Assembly: GCA_002492295.1 (NCBI GenBank)
Contig: DKYC01000154.1
Coordinates: forward strand, 1-11,299
From: Lachnospiraceae bacterium UBA7110
GTDB lineage: Bacteria; Bacillota; Clostridia; Lachnospirales; Lachnospiraceae
DNA: 11,299 nucleotides
Reading direction: 5' to 3'
Part shown: positions 1 to 6,346 of the stretch, piece by piece
Layout of the letters: each line of letters starts with the position of its first letter
How positions within the stretch are numbered: position 1 is the stretch's first letter
Translations under genes and position numbers: made by a program
Notes under the pieces: model-generated
Database searches by the model: none
What the model saw: only the letters and a program-made list of their open reading frames with translations
Told to the model about the DNA's origin: nothing

Positions 1-64
1 TTTACAAATTTTTTCAGCTTTTTATTTCTTAAATTCCTGCTTCAGATACACATCTTTTTGAAGA

Positions 65-778
65 CTAAGAATCCATAAATATCTCTGCTATTTTTAAATC
101 TTCCGGCGTTGTAATTTTAATATTTCTATAAGATCCTTCTACTAGTTTTATCGGTATGTTCATAAAATATTCAACCACCATCGCGTCATCCGTTATTACA
201 ATATTCGCGGCACGCAGTATCTTTTCCTCCGAAACCAGTTTCTCATACGCCTCTGTTATCAGCGCTTTCTCAAACACCTGTGGTGTCTGTATCTGCCATA
301 CATACGAACGGTTCGGCGTGTTTTCCACGTATCCGTTTTTGTCTGAAAGCTTTATGGTGTCCTTTACGGGCATCCCAACCACACATGCCGACGTCTCCTG
401 TACTGTCTGATACGCACGCGCTATAATGTCACAGTCTACAAAAGGACGCGCGCCGTCATGGATAAAAACATAATCACATTCCCAGCTGATTGCCGCAAGT
501 CCGCACGCAACCGAATGAAACCGTTCTTTTCCTCCTGCCGTGACTACCCTTACTTTGCTTATCCCATATTTTTCTACGATTTCCTTTTGGCAGAACGCAA
601 TCTCGGTGTTTCCTGTAACAAGCACAATATCATCAATCATGCTTTCCTCAAATGCTTTTAGCGAATAATATAGCACCGGTTTATTATCAATAAGAAGATA
701 CTGCTTCTGCACCGTGCTGTTCATTCTTTTTCCTTGTCCTGCCGCCAATATAATGGCAGTCGTCTTTCCATTTTTCAT
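65..778 (-). CDS. ispD: 2-C-methyl-D-erythritol 4-phosphate cytidylyltransferase (IspD)
   Basis: Catalyses the CTP-dependent conversion of 2-C-methyl-D-erythritol 4-phosphate to CDP-methylerythritol, the third step of the cytosolic MEP (non-mevalonate) isoprenoid pathway. The 237-residue protein has the family's usual length. Seen in the sequence: the N-terminal nucleotide-binding signature LAAGQGKRM (about residues 11-19) with K25 following, HDGARPF at 107-113, an arginine in the PNRSYVWQIQTPQ stretch (R157), TDDA near 197-200, and the C-terminal EGSYRNIKITTPEDL block. The ATG start has an AGGA about 10 bases upstream. It lies 41 bases downstream of tsaD and is the last gene of the run visible here. 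The 64 bases beyond its stop show no clear gene and no classical terminator, only a weak CTTCA/TGAAG inverted repeat without an adjacent T-run, so the operon may continue outside the window. Function is confident from motifs; operon membership is inferred. Confidence 0.96.
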   Translation of the reverse strand: MKNGKTTAIILAAGQGKRMNSTVQKQYLLIDNKPVLYYSLKAFEESMIDDIVLVTGNTEIAFCQKEIVEKYGISKVRVVTAGGKERFHSVACGLAAISWECDYVFIHDGARPFVDCDIIARAYQTVQETSACVVGMPVKDTIKLSDKNGYVENTPNRSYVWQIQTPQVFEKALITEAYEKLVSEEKILRAANIVITDDAMVVEYFMNIPIKLVEGSYRNIKITTPEDLKIAEIFMDS

Positions 779-819
779 ATTTTTATAATCCTATAATACC
801 AATATGTCCGTCTTTCGTT

Positions 820-1848
820 TTACCGCTCGCCCAATTTCAGGTTTGGAACGGCATTCAAATCATAGCTGCTCCTTACCCCTTTGACATACTCATAATACCC
901 TGCCGTTCCAATCATTGCGGCATTATCCGTACATAATACGGGTGACGGATGATAAAACGTAATATTTCTTTTCGCACATTCCGCCTTAAATGCCGCACGC
1001 AGCGCGGAATTTGAAGCGACACCGCCTGCTATGGCAAATTTCCGAAATCCGTATTCCTGTACCGCATGTAGTGAATGTTCCACCAAAACATCAATCACAG
1101 CCTTTTGAAAGGAGGCTGCCACATCTGCCCTGTTAATCTCAATTCCTTTCATATCACAGGAATTGAGATAATTTAATACTGCAGATTTCAGACCGCTAAA
1201 GCTGAAATCATAGCTTGCACCGTCAACCTTTGCGCGCGGGAAAGCGATTGCTTCGGGATTGCCTTCCTTCGAAAGCCTGTCTATCTTTGGTCCGCCCGGA
1301 TATCCAAGTCCGATGGCGCGTGCGACCTTATCAAATGCCTCACCTGCCGCGTCATCCCTTGTGCAGCCTAGTATTTCATATGTTCCGTAATCCCTGACTA
1401 CTACAAGATGTGTGTGTCCGCCTGACACCACAAGACATACGAAAGGAGGCTCCAAGTCCTTGTTTTCAATAAAATTCGCACTGATATGCCCTTCTATGTG
1501 GTGGACACCGATCAGCGGTTTCCGAGTTGCAAAACTGATTGCCTTTGCTTCCGAAACGCCCACCAAAAGAGCACCTACAAGTCCCGGACCATACGTCACT
1601 GCAATGGCTGTTATATCCTCCAGCTTTGTATCTGCCTTTAAAAGTGCCTCTTCTATTACCTGATTGATTTTCTCAATATGCTTTCTGGACGCAATTTCAG
1701 GCACTACCCCCCCATAGAGCGTATGCAACGCTATCTGGGATGAGATGATATTGGACAATACCGTCCGCCCGTTTTTGACAACTGCCGCCGCAGTCTCGTC
1801 GCAGGAGCTTTCAATTGCAAGAATCAGCACATCTTCTTTTTTATCCAT
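820..1848 (-). CDS. tsaD: tRNA N6-adenosine threonylcarbamoyltransferase TsaD
   Basis: Catalytic subunit of the bacterial t6A complex. With TsaB and TsaE it transfers the threonylcarbamoyl group from threonylcarbamoyl-AMP to A37 of tRNAs that read ANN codons. It belongs to the ASKHA fold (Kae1/YgjD family). Seen: N-terminal ESSCDET motif, the metal-binding HIEGH (H117 and H121 counted from the chosen start), the VSGGHTHL stretch, FSFSGLKSA, AGGVASNSALR, and CTDNAAMIG with the metal-ligand aspartate (D308). An in-frame ATG at 1872 overlaps the stop of the upstream gene as ATGA but has no ribosome binding site. The ATG at 1848 has AAAGGA ten bases upstream, and the protein then begins MDKKEDVLILAIESSCDET, as usual for the family, with 342 residues. 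I therefore chose 1848; the longer form would have 350 residues. Unlike the tightly grouped tsaE-tsaB-rimI, tsaD here is separated by rnz and a gene of unknown function. Confidence 0.96.
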   Translation of the reverse strand: MDKKEDVLILAIESSCDETAAAVVKNGRTVLSNIISSQIALHTLYGGVVPEIASRKHIEKINQVIEEALLKADTKLEDITAIAVTYGPGLVGALLVGVSEAKAISFATRKPLIGVHHIEGHISANFIENKDLEPPFVCLVVSGGHTHLVVVRDYGTYEILGCTRDDAAGEAFDKVARAIGLGYPGGPKIDRLSKEGNPEAIAFPRAKVDGASYDFSFSGLKSAVLNYLNSCDMKGIEINRADVAASFQKAVIDVLVEHSLHAVQEYGFRKFAIAGGVASNSALRAAFKAECAKRNITFYHPSPVLCTDNAAMIGTAGYYEYVKGVRSSYDLNAVPNLKLGER

Positions 1849-1858
1849 ATACGTTAAG

Positions 1859-1864
1859 TCCTTT
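1859..1864 (-). promoter_or_regulatory. ribosome binding site deciding the tsaD start
   Basis: The minus strand reads AAAGGA here, ten bases before the ATG at 1848. The alternative in-frame ATG at 1872 lies upstream of this site and is preceded only by A-rich sequence. This supports the shorter TsaD. It does not exclude coupled re-initiation at 1872 through the ATGA overlap with the preceding gene. Confidence 0.55.
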
Positions 1865-1868
1865 AAAA

Positions 1869-2429
1869 TCATTTTTGGTTTACAATGTCAAAGCCGAGAA
1901 TCTTCCAATGTCCGCTCCCTGATTCCTTGCGCAGCACAAAAATCTGTTTTGAGGATACATAATCCGCGCCTGTTTTAATGGAATATGTACAGTAAAGACT
2001 TGCACATTGTCTGCCTTCATGTGTGTATTCCTCCACATCCGTGCTCGAAGATGTCGTATAACTGATAATTGTATAGTTTTTATCGGAAAATTCCTGAATA
2101 TCTTTCTTTAAGTCCGCAAGATACTGTTCCCTTGGATTGTTTTCCGCCAGCTCGTCATCATAGAGCGCAAGCATTTTATCTGCCATCTGCTCAAGCTGCT
2201 CGTCGGTATAAGTTTCATTGTAAAGGCATTTTGTGATATCGCCATAATACCGGATCAGCTCTCTTGGTGTAGGCGGATAATCATTTTCCAAATTACGCAA
2301 AAGTACGTCCTGAACCGCGGAAACGACCACTCCGTCGTCGCTCCTTCCTATATTAGACACATAAAAATAAAATCCTCCCACCAACGCAGCCAAAATAACA
2401 GCAATGACTACTCCCTTCAATTTCCCCAT
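1869..2429 (-). CDS. membrane-anchored protein of unknown function (DUF6715-like)
   Basis: A 186-residue protein of unknown function. It starts with a short positive stretch (MGKLK) and one hydrophobic segment at about residues 6-25, so it is predicted to be a single-pass membrane-anchored or exported protein with its C-terminal domain outside the membrane. There is no lipobox cysteine after the hydrophobic segment. The outer domain begins with NDYPPTPRELIRYYGDI and ends with an apparently beta-rich part (YTIISYTTSS, ASLYCTYSIKT, SSKQIFVLRKE, HWKILGFDIV), which could be an NTF2-like or similar small fold; that is inference. The overall pattern resembles proteins I know as DUF6715 from Lachnospiraceae, recalled rather than searched. 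The start is well supported: AAGGAGG about 6 bases before the ATG. It sits between rnz and tsaD, with its stop overlapping the longer possible tsaD start, so it is probably co-expressed with the t6A genes. Confidence 0.85.
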   Translation of the reverse strand: MGKLKGVVIAVILAALVGGFYFYVSNIGRSDDGVVVSAVQDVLLRNLENDYPPTPRELIRYYGDITKCLYNETYTDEQLEQMADKMLALYDDELAENNPREQYLADLKKDIQEFSDKNYTIISYTTSSSTDVEEYTHEGRQCASLYCTYSIKTGADYVSSKQIFVLRKESGSGHWKILGFDIVNQK

Positions 2430-2451
2430 AGTAATCCTCCTTGTTTTTTAT

Positions 2452-3384
2452 TTATTCCTCATCCTCAAACCTAAGCTCCTCACTCCAGCCGTCCTTTGCA
2501 AGATAGGTCTGCGGAAAAACTGCCTGCACTTCTTTTTTATAATCCTCTGGATGTGTGAGTGACGGTGAATAATGTGTAAGCCACAGTTTCATGACATTTG
2601 CGCGCTTTGCCATGTCTGCCGCCTCATAAAACGTCATGTGTTTGTATTCCTTTGCCTTTTCTTTTTTATCAGGTTCCCCATACATCCCCTCACATATAAA
2701 TAAATCGGCATTTTTTGCGTTTTTCATAATCCCTTCCGTCGGTCTGGAATCCGTACAATAGGTAAGCTTTAAGCCCTTGCGCGGTTCCCCCAAAACCATA
2801 TCAGGGGTATAAACGGTACCGTCAAGCTCTATCCTCTCGCCTTTTTGCAGCCTGTTCCAGTATTTCCTGTCAAGCCCAAGCGCCATTGCCTTATCAACCT
2901 GAAATTTTCCCTTTCGTTCAACGACAATATTATATCCATAACATAGAACATTATGGTTTACACGGAATGCTTCTATATGAAAACCTTCAAAATAAAAACA
3001 CTGCTCGGGCTCGGAAATTTCCAAATAATTTATTTCAAACGGAAGCTCCGGTGCCACCACGCGCAGGGCATTTACCACTCTTGCAAGTCCTTTGGGACCA
3101 ATCATGAGAAGCGGCGTCGTTTTTTCCGCATTCCCCATCGTAAGCAGCATTCCCGGAAGTCCTGAAATATGGTCAGCATGATAATGCGTGAAGCACATGA
3201 TGTCAATCGGTTTTGGACTCCACCCCTTTTCCTTCATCGCAATCTGTGTTCCTTCTCCACAGTCAATCAGGATACTGCTGCCATTATAGCGTGCCATGAG
3301 GGAGGTCAGCCAACGGTATGGAAGGGGCATCATCCCCCCTGTTCCCAACAAACATATATCCAGTATTGTAATCACCTCTTCCAC
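2452..3384 (-). CDS. rnz: ribonuclease Z (metallo-beta-lactamase fold)
   Basis: Zinc-dependent endonuclease that removes the 3' trailer from precursor tRNAs. Seen (numbering from the first possible codon): GTGG near 14-17, HYHADH at 67-72 (the HxHxDH metal motif), H144 followed by the GYNIVVE stretch, an exosite-like insert (KAMALGLDRKYWNRLQKGE), CTDSRP with metal-ligand D212, H249, and THYSPS with the final histidine H271. All expected metal ligands are present. The N-terminal block (MMPLPYRWLTSLMARYNG) differs from the PSRxRNVSS form of typical RNase Z, so this is a divergent branch; another MBL hydrolase role is possible. The start is uncertain. The longest form uses GTG at 3384, inside the end of rimI, with no good ribosome binding site. 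A second GTG lies at 3375, and a strong GAGGTGA (3372-3378) is best placed for the CTG at 3363, where family alignments would begin. Confidence 0.88.
   Translation of the reverse strand: MEEVITILDICLLGTGGMMPLPYRWLTSLMARYNGSSILIDCGEGTQIAMKEKGWSPKPIDIMCFTHYHADHISGLPGMLLTMGNAEKTTPLLMIGPKGLARVVNALRVVAPELPFEINYLEISEPEQCFYFEGFHIEAFRVNHNVLCYGYNIVVERKGKFQVDKAMALGLDRKYWNRLQKGERIELDGTVYTPDMVLGEPRKGLKLTYCTDSRPTEGIMKNAKNADLFICEGMYGEPDKKEKAKEYKHMTFYEAADMAKRANVMKLWLTHYSPSLTHPEDYKKEVQAVFPQTYLAKDGWSEELRFEDEE
3372..3378 (-). promoter_or_regulatory. strong ribosome binding site in front of rnz
   Basis: The minus strand reads GAGGTGA, a close match to the 16S rRNA 3' end. It overlaps the last codons of rimI and the possible GTG starts of rnz at 3384 and 3375, so it cannot serve either of those two. 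Eight bases further on lies an in-frame CTG (3361-3363), after which the protein reads DICLLGTGG, the expected N-terminus of the enzyme. This suggests rnz uses a rare start codon. The inference rests on spacing and homology memory only. Confidence 0.45.
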
Positions 3385-3830
3385 ATAATAATCGCATCAT
3401 CTTTTGGTTTCTCGTAAAAATTCGGTCTGATTCCTTCCGGACGAAAACCTGCATTCTCGTACAGCCTGATTGCAGGACTGTTCTGACGGCGAACCTCCAG
3501 CGTATACGCATGGATTCCGTATTCCTGGAATCCATATGCCAACAGCTTACCTAAAAGCGCGGTTGCGATTTTCTGACCGCGAAAGCGCTCATCCACTGCC
3601 ACGTTTGTAATCTCACCCTCGCCTGCAATATCCGTAAGCATACATCCCCCGATAATTTCCCGGTTATCCGTTTCTGCCACCAGGTAGACACGGTGCGGAT
3701 TTACGAGCGCCTCCTCAAAATCCTGATACCGCCACGGCATGGAAAAACATGCAGCCTCCAGTGCCGTAACCTTTTCCAAATCATCCCTTTGCATTTTGCG
3801 TATGTAATAACCTTGTTCCTGCATTTCCAT
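3372..3830 (-). CDS. rimI: GNAT N-acetyltransferase, RimI family
   Basis: Member of the RimI group, which acetylates the N-terminal alanine of ribosomal protein S18 in enterobacteria; in Firmicutes the substrate range is less certain. The 152-residue length is typical. Seen: the start of the GNAT fold with FSMPWRYQDFEEAL, strands around GGCMLTDIAGEGEITNVAV, the acetyl-CoA loop RGQKIATALL (84-93, with lysine where the consensus R-x-x-G-x-G/A has its first glycine, a substitution also found in other GNATs), LEVRRQNSPAIRLYENAGF with E112, and the C-terminal NFYEKPKDDAIIMW with the conserved tyrosine. The ATG lies three bases after the tsaB stop and is served by AAGGA located inside the last codons of tsaB, so translation is probably coupled. 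Its stop lies within the 5' end of the longest rnz frame. The order tsaE-tsaB-rimI is widespread in Firmicutes and supports the call. Confidence 0.92.
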   Translation of the reverse strand: MEMQEQGYYIRKMQRDDLEKVTALEAACFSMPWRYQDFEEALVNPHRVYLVAETDNREIIGGCMLTDIAGEGEITNVAVDERFRGQKIATALLGKLLAYGFQEYGIHAYTLEVRRQNSPAIRLYENAGFRPEGIRPNFYEKPKDDAIIMWKR

Positions 3831-3833
3831 CTG

Positions 3834-4541
3834 TCATCCTTCTTTGGATTTTTGATTTCTCTCCCGCTCCGCCTGAGACAGCCTTAGATAATCCGGCGTA
3901 TGCTGTGCCGCCTCCTGCACGACACCCGCCCGGTAAAGTTTTTCCCCAAGCGCCGCCACGCATGCCGCACGCTGCCTGTTACAGCAGGGAGGCGCAAATT
4001 CATACGAAACCCTAACCAGTCCGGCAATCCGTTCCTGATAGACACAAACGCCGTCCCCCAAAAATACAGCCGCTTTCCCGATTTCATTGATATGACTGAT
4101 AATATCAGCAATGTCAACGGCACACTGCGGCTCTATTGTGACAAGCGTATCGCCTTTAAATGTATAAAGACCCGTGTATACCTGATTTCTTCTCGCGTCC
4201 ATCAGCGGACAAATCAGCTTTTCGCTGCCATAAAGATTATATGCAAGCGCATCTACCGTAGGCACTGGAATAATCGGAAGCGAAAGCGCAAGTCCCAAAC
4301 CCTTTGCCGTTGCCGACCCAATCCGCAGCCCCGTAAAGGACCCCGGACCGGATGCAACCGCAAGCGCGTCAATCGTGTTTAAATCCAGCTCCGTCATACG
4401 CCTGATTTCATCAAGCATGGGAAGAAGCGTCTGTGAATGTGTCTTTTTATAATTTAGAGTATACTCCGCAACCGTGACATCATCCTCTACAACTGCCACG
4501 GATGCCACAAGTCCCGAGCTGTCCAGCGCTAATATTTTCAT
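3834..4541 (-). CDS. tsaB: t6A biosynthesis protein TsaB
   Basis: Non-catalytic ASKHA-fold partner that dimerises with TsaD and is needed, with TsaE, for t6A37 formation on tRNA. The protein has 235 residues, the normal length. Seen: N-terminal KILALDSSG, the KKTHSQTLLPMLDEI segment carrying the conserved histidine-serine pair (H35, S36), and the hallmark SGPGSFTGLRIGSATAKGL at about 64-82. It also has PLMDARRNQVYTGLY in the middle. The C-terminal half is variable, as usual for TsaB. The metal-ligand HxxxH motif of TsaD is absent, as expected for this paralogue. It starts 20 bases after tsaE with an AGGG about 12 bases upstream of the ATG. Its last codons contain the ribosome binding site of rimI. 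The combination of motif and neighbours makes the call secure. Confidence 0.95.
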   Translation of the reverse strand: MKILALDSSGLVASVAVVEDDVTVAEYTLNYKKTHSQTLLPMLDEIRRMTELDLNTIDALAVASGPGSFTGLRIGSATAKGLGLALSLPIIPVPTVDALAYNLYGSEKLICPLMDARRNQVYTGLYTFKGDTLVTIEPQCAVDIADIISHINEIGKAAVFLGDGVCVYQERIAGLVRVSYEFAPPCCNRQRAACVAALGEKLYRAGVVQEAAQHTPDYLRLSQAERERNQKSKEG

Positions 4542-4561
4542 TTTCGGATTTTCCCTAACCT

Positions 4562-5017
4562 CTATTTCTTCGTATTCATCACATCAATTGTTATTTTCCT
4601 GTAATCAAACCCTTTTTCCAGATTTTTTTCAATGGTGATTTTTTTTGCACTTTGCGGTATCAGCTCCGATATCAGCTCCGCCCACTCAACTATGCAGACA
4701 CCGTTTCCAAAAAAATAATCCTCATAACCTATCTCGTCCATTTCCTCGATATCCCCGATACGGTATACGTCAAAATGGTAAAAAGGAAGTCTTCCACTGT
4801 CATAGACCTGGACAATCGTAAAAGTGGGACTGTTTACGTGCCCAACCACGCCAAGTCCTTCCGCAAATCCTTGTGTAAACACCGTTTTCCCAACGCCCAA
4901 ATCACCATATAATGTATAGATATCCCCCGGTGCTGCCAATAGCCCCATCTGTCTGCCGGCTTCAAAGGTCTCCCTGGGACTTCCTGTTTCGATAACTGTT
5001 CCCATGACTGTTTCCAT
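4562..5017 (-). CDS. tsaE: t6A complex ATPase TsaE
   Basis: P-loop ATPase that binds the TsaB-TsaD dimer and resets it between rounds of tRNA threonylcarbamoylation. The 151-residue protein is of normal size. Seen: Walker A GDLGVGKT at 38-45, the NSPTFTIV switch-like segment at 62-69, HFDVYR at 81-86, and VEWAE at 110-114. These are the diagnostic TsaE (YjeE) blocks in the right order. Two in-frame ATGs exist, at 5017 and 5005. I kept the first, which has GGA plus an A-rich stretch and an AAAGGA further upstream; the second would remove four residues and is not excluded. A 12-base tandem duplication at about 4658-4681 encodes the repeated ELIS/ELIP in the helix after VEWAE. The gene follows the YcxB-like gene by 22 bases and precedes tsaB by 20. 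Confidence 0.95.
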   Translation of the reverse strand: METVMGTVIETGSPRETFEAGRQMGLLAAPGDIYTLYGDLGVGKTVFTQGFAEGLGVVGHVNSPTFTIVQVYDSGRLPFYHFDVYRIGDIEEMDEIGYEDYFFGNGVCIVEWAELISELIPQSAKKITIEKNLEKGFDYRKITIDVMNTKK

Positions 5018-5039
5018 ATTCTTTTTTCCAGTCCTTTCC

Positions 5040-5519
5040 TCAAAATCGGATTTTTACCTTTTTCGGGGGCATATGGGTGGAAATCATCTGTATCAGTGCC
5101 TCTTTTTTCTCCCCCAAATCTCGTTTCGGAAATATGGAAGCGGTCGTTCTTGAGGTATAAAGAATGATGCTTCTTGCTGTTGAAACCGCCTTTACACAGT
5201 TTTCCCAGCTCTGTGCCTCCTCACTTTCCCTTTGGGAAACGCTGATGCCTTCCTCTGTCATTTTATAGTGCAGCGGTTCTTTAAATACAGGGTTGTTTAC
5301 CGCCTGCTGCTTTGCTTTCAGAAAAAGGGAACAGGGCATATAAACAATCAGAACGATGCCCGCAATCAGATAAATAAAATACCGTGTGCCAAGAAATGCC
5401 ATGACTAAAAAAACACCCGCCAGTGTCCCAAGCATACCCGAAAAACCCGTGTAAGTATGATATAACAGATAGTCATAAAGGTCTGATGAATTTATTTTTA
5501 CATCAAATTCAAGCTCCAT
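5040..5519 (-). CDS. YcxB-like small membrane protein
   Basis: A 159-residue protein with a short cytosolic N-terminus, two hydrophobic segments at about residues 26-43 and 46-67 forming a probable hairpin, then a soluble C-terminal region. That region (YKMTEEGISVSQRESEEAQSWENCVKAVSTARSIILYTSRTTASIFPKRDL) has the alternating pattern of YcxB-like domains, with the tryptophan, the strand and the F/I-P-K-R turn. The family has no established biochemical role, so none is assigned. The ATG has AGGGG and AAAGG within 4-10 bases upstream. It is the first gene after the predicted promoter at 5571-5598 and sits directly ahead of tsaE, so it is probably the leading gene of the t6A run. The family assignment is from recalled pattern, not a search; that it is a two-helix membrane protein is clear from the sequence. 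Confidence 0.85.
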   Translation of the reverse strand: MELEFDVKINSSDLYDYLLYHTYTGFSGMLGTLAGVFLVMAFLGTRYFIYLIAGIVLIVYMPCSLFLKAKQQAVNNPVFKEPLHYKMTEEGISVSQRESEEAQSWENCVKAVSTARSIILYTSRTTASIFPKRDLGEKKEALIQMISTHMPPKKVKIRF

Positions 5520-5538
5520 CGCCGCCCCTGCCTTTCCC

Positions 5539-5560
5539 TATGCATAACACCTTATACATA
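5539..5560. repeat. 22-base imperfect inverted repeat, candidate operator
   Basis: Two nine-base arms, TATGCATAA (5539-5547) and TTATACATA (5552-5560), flank a CACC spacer and are complementary at eight of nine positions. The repeat is AT-rich and lies just downstream of the predicted transcription start (about 5564) of the YcxB-like/tsa run. It has the size and symmetry of a site for a dimeric repressor, and could also form a weak hairpin in the leader RNA. No known regulator consensus was recognised, and AT-rich DNA produces such repeats by chance at some rate. Confidence 0.4.
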
Positions 5561-5570
5561 ATCCCTTTAC

Positions 5571-5598
5571 AGTATAACAAAACGTGCAGAAAGTGCAA
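5571..5598 (-). promoter_or_regulatory. predicted extended -10 (sigma-A type) promoter for the t6A run
   Basis: The minus strand carries TTGCAC (5593-5598; three of six consensus -35 bases), a 16-base spacer, and TATACT (5571-5576; five of six -10 bases), preceded by TGT so that the extended -10 form TGnTATAcT is present. The predicted start is near 5564, giving a leader of about 45 bases before the YcxB-like ATG. It begins a few bases after the truA stop, and no terminator is visible between them, so read-through from truA is also possible. Confidence 0.55.
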
Positions 5599-5605
5599 GT
5601 CCTGA

Positions 5606-6346
5606 TTAATATTCCACAGAAACAAGACATAAGCCCTTTGCCGGAACGAGTGTTCCTGACATTTCCCTCGTCCCCTTATCCAAAAGCGTTTGGACCGAAC
5701 GCACGTCACGTTCATGCAGACCGACCTCTATCAGCGTTCCCGTCATTATCCGCACCATATGATACAAAAAACCGTCCCCTTTGTACGTGAGCACCAGTTC
5801 GTTTCCTTTCTGCTCTATCGTGATATCCTCAATCGTGCGCACGGTTGATTTCTTTCCTTTTTTCGTCGAAGTAAACGCCCTAAAATCATGTTTTCCCGTC
5901 AGAAGAGCCGCCGCCTGCCTCATTGCAGAACTGTCAAGCTTCTCCTCCAATTCATACACATATCTGCGCTCAAAGACACAGGGAAGCGGCGAATTCCATA
6001 TACGGTATACATATGTCTTCTTTTTCGCATTCAGCCTGCCGTGGAAACGCTCCGGCATTTCGCAGATGTCAATGACTTTGATATCCTCAGGCAGATACCG
6101 GTTCATATAGCGCATAATTTCCTGCGGCTCCATGTCGGTTTCAAGCTGGAAGCTTGCCGCCTGTCCAAGCGCGTGAACCCCTGCGTCCGTCCGCCCCGAA
6201 CCGTTTACCTGCACGAAGTCCGTCCCTGTCATCTTCCCGAGAAGTATCTCCAGTTTTCCCTGTATGGTATTTCCCGTCGAAACCTGCCGCTGCCATCCCT
6301 GATAGCGCGTCCCTTCATATTGGAGTATTATTTTAAAATTTCGCAT
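5606..6346 (-). CDS. truA: tRNA pseudouridine(38-40) synthase TruA
   Basis: Isomerises uridines at positions 38, 39 and 40 in the anticodon arm of tRNAs to pseudouridine. Seen: N-terminal FKIILQYEGTRYQGWQRQ, the catalytic loop GSGRTDAGVHALGQ with D54 as the nucleophile (numbered from the chosen start), YRIWNSP, KHDFRAFTS, and C-terminal FLYHMVRIMTGTLIEVG. All belong to the TruA family, and the length (246 residues) is normal. Two starts are possible. The ATG at 6346 has GAGG seven bases upstream and gives the usual N-terminus. The ATG at 6361 adds five residues and has GGAG seven bases upstream, so it cannot be excluded. Both overlap the 3' end of the AI-2E-type gene (by 14 or 29 bases), suggesting translational coupling. 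Its stop is followed by the promoter of the next run. Confidence 0.95.
   Translation of the reverse strand: MRNFKIILQYEGTRYQGWQRQVSTGNTIQGKLEILLGKMTGTDFVQVNGSGRTDAGVHALGQAASFQLETDMEPQEIMRYMNRYLPEDIKVIDICEMPERFHGRLNAKKKTYVYRIWNSPLPCVFERRYVYELEEKLDSSAMRQAAALLTGKHDFRAFTSTKKGKKSTVRTIEDITIEQKGNELVLTYKGDGFLYHMVRIMTGTLIEVGLHERDVRSVQTLLDKGTREMSGTLVPAKGLCLVSVEY

Noticed and set aside
1..64. Possible terminator or further gene downstream of ispD
   Set aside because: The CTTCA/TGAAG repeat is weak, interrupted and not followed by a T-run; short frames on the minus strand stop at once. Nothing can be called here.
3900..4382. Open frame of 160 codons on the plus strand
   Set aside because: Antisense to tsaB, rich in Arg/Asn/Cys as expected for a shadow frame, and without a recognisable domain.
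5581..5605. Possible terminator between truA and the YcxB-like gene
   Set aside because: Only a four-base TGCA/TGCA stem is present and the following T-rich stretch is short; it is better explained as promoter sequence.
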